Origin: Eilatimonas milleporae
GTDB taxonomy: Bacteria; Pseudomonadota; Alphaproteobacteria; Sphingomonadales; Kordiimonadaceae
Direction of reading: 5' to 3'
Length of the DNA stretch: 64,000 nt
NCBI RefSeq assembly: GCF_003688555.1
Contig: NZ_REFR01000015.1
Span: forward strand, 217,549-281,548
A program made the translations under genes and the position numbers. Below are positions 63,126-64,000 of this stretch, piece by piece. Within the stretch, counting starts at the first letter, position 1; every line of letters starts with the position of its first letter. A model generated the notes under the pieces. That model saw nothing but the letters and a program-made list of their open reading frames with translations, did no database searches and was not told the origin of the DNA.

Positions 63126-63653
63126 TTATGCCGCCGCGCCGTCTTTGCCGTGTTCCGGCAGAAAGGCAGGCATGCGGGCTTCGATCTCGGTTTTCACCGC
63201 GCCCAACAGGCCGCAGGCAAACAATATTTCCATAATAAGAAAGGCCGGTGCCATGAAAACCTGAAGCAGGTTGCTGAACAGGGCCGGTCGTCGGCCTTCG
63301 AAGGCATGTCCGATAAACAGGACGATCCAGCCGCCGACAAAGGCAAGGCCGAAAACCGGCCATACCAGTCCGGCGGGCACCCCTTCGGCCAGATACAGCA
63401 GGGTACCGTAAACCAGAACCGCCACCATGCCGACCAGCGGCACGGCCACCAGGTACACCAACAGCAGCAGGGCGATCAGAATGGCGGCCAATGTCAGCGG
63501 TCCGGCATCCGTCATCGCGATGGGGACCTGAGCGGCCAGAACCATCAGGGAAAACACAATTGCCGGTACACCCACATGATGGGTCGCCTGATTGCGGGTG
63601 TCGCGGTGATACGCCGCATACATGGCCATTTGACCGAAAAACCAGTTTCGCAT
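63126..63653 (-). CDS. Mpo1-like (DUF962) membrane protein
   Basis: The protein is 175 aa from the ATG at 63653, with GGGGAGA upstream. The family signature is YHRDTRNQATHHVGVPAIVFS near the N-terminus, with histidines that bind iron in yeast Mpo1, a dioxygenase for 2-hydroxy fatty acids. A second His-bearing block FIGHAFEGRRPALFSNLLQVFMAPAF follows. It has four to five membrane segments. A fatty-acid alpha-oxidation role is inferred from the family. Confidence 0.88.
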   Translation of the reverse strand: MRNWFFGQMAMYAAYHRDTRNQATHHVGVPAIVFSLMVLAAQVPIAMTDAGPLTLAAILIALLLLVYLVAVPLVGMVAVLVYGTLLYLAEGVPAGLVWPVFGLAFVGGWIVLFIGHAFEGRRPALFSNLLQVFMAPAFLIMEILFACGLLGAVKTEIEARMPAFLPEHGKDGAAA

Positions 63654-63792
63654 GATGTTCTCTCCCCTCACAGCCCTTCACCATGCCGGGATACGGCAAG
63701 GCACGCAAGGACACATGGCTTTTCCGGTTGCGATCGGGGCTTGTTCCTGGATGGGGAGGCCGGTAAAAGAAGCGCTGTTGATGGTCCTATGG

Positions 63793-63869
63793 GTCCCCGT
63801 AGCTCAGCAGGATAGAGCATCAGATTCCTAATCTGAGGGCCGCAGGTTCGAATCCTGCCGGGGACACCA
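63793..63869 (+). tRNA. tRNA-Arg(CCT)
   Basis: A full 77-nt cloverleaf: acceptor GTCCCCG/CGGGGAC, anticodon stem TCAGA/TCTGA with loop TTCCTAA (anticodon CCT), T-arm GCAGG-TTCGAAT-CCTGC, discriminator A and encoded CCA. It reads AGG codons. Confidence 0.95.
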
Positions 63870-63908
63870 TTTCCAGCATAAAGCTGAAAATCATTACCAT
63901 CTACTCTA

Positions 63909-64000
63909 GGCTCAGGACCCATAAATAGGGTTCACGGTGGGGCCTTTTTGTGATTCAAGCTCCTGGATGAAGGAGTTTGTTGATGAGGGATGGCTTTTTC
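63909..64000 (+). mobile_element. Probable left end of an IS5-type insertion sequence (runs off the window)
   Basis: From GGCTCAGGACCCATAAATAG at 63909 the sequence has the look of an IS5-group terminus and leader: a GG-starting end and then a short leader into a coding start. It begins 40 bp after the tRNA-Arg 3' end. The right end is outside the window, so neither inverted repeat nor target duplication can be checked. Confidence 0.45.
63983..64000 (+). CDS. First codons of a probable transposase (partial)
   Basis: ATG at 63983 follows a strong AAGGAG ribosome site (63970-63975) and encodes MRDGFF before the window ends. IS5-family transposases often begin with a similar short stretch ahead of a Trp-Leu motif. 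Only six codons are visible. Confidence 0.4.

Noticed and set aside
63668..63922. Leftward open frame of 84 codons over tRNA-Arg(CCT)
   Set aside because: It is the antisense translation of a tRNA (GRIRTCGPQIRNLMLYPAELRG), a well-known false protein.

Overview
The window comes from an alphaproteobacterium. This is inferred from gene content and family type: a complete System I cytochrome c maturation cluster, an IalB-like protein, a FlaEY-like flagellar protein, a sigma-54 promoter next to it, two large tandem TonB-dependent receptors, and alphaproteobacterial versions of polA, nadB, argG and rlmN. I cannot name the genus.

The DNA falls into four blocks of different character. (1) Positions 1-20,450 have visibly lower GC and different codon habits from the rest and hold accessory genes only. 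These are LysR, AraC and MarR regulators, an ALDH-SDR-NTF2 operon, an OprB-like porin flanked by two NTF2-like proteins, a beta-propeller protein fused to a YCII domain, and a MarR-controlled RND/MFS efflux operon. The block ends at a tRNA-Arg(CCG) gene. A broken 5' half-copy of the same tRNA lies 179 bp away, so I read the block as a genomic island. (2) Positions 20,630-40,400 are GC-rich core-like DNA: a TonB-domain protein, nadB with an orphan ABC ATPase, a CHCC zinc-finger protein, polA, a GNAT acetyltransferase, two paralogous TonB-dependent receptors, a FliL-like protein, a FlaEY-like protein and a YggT protein. A 650-bp AT-rich regulatory region at 35,854-36,499 carries a consensus sigma-54 promoter with no recognised gene downstream. 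(3) Positions 40,420-43,150 are an AT-rich patch with a hipBA-type toxin-antitoxin pair and its probable operator. (4) Positions 43,390-63,870 are GC-rich core DNA again: folD, marC, ytoQ, an AEC transporter, argG, rlmN, ialB-like, an SPOUT methyltransferase, an MFS exporter, yciB, a NUDIX hydrolase, the ccmABCDEFGHI cluster (minus strand), a cardiolipin synthase and an Mpo1-like protein. A tRNA-Arg(CCT) follows, and then what looks like the left end of an IS5-type insertion sequence running off the window.

How the parts work together: the ccm genes form one machine for covalent heme attachment to c-type cytochromes, with stop/start overlaps joining most of the genes. The MarR gene and the RND operon carry the same exact 16-bp operator-like site, which suggests a single regulated efflux module. 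The ALDH, SDR, NTF2, porin and propeller genes look like an uptake and oxidation pathway for a small organic compound that I cannot identify. Many minus-strand genes are tightly packed or overlap by 1-4 bp, so translational coupling is common.
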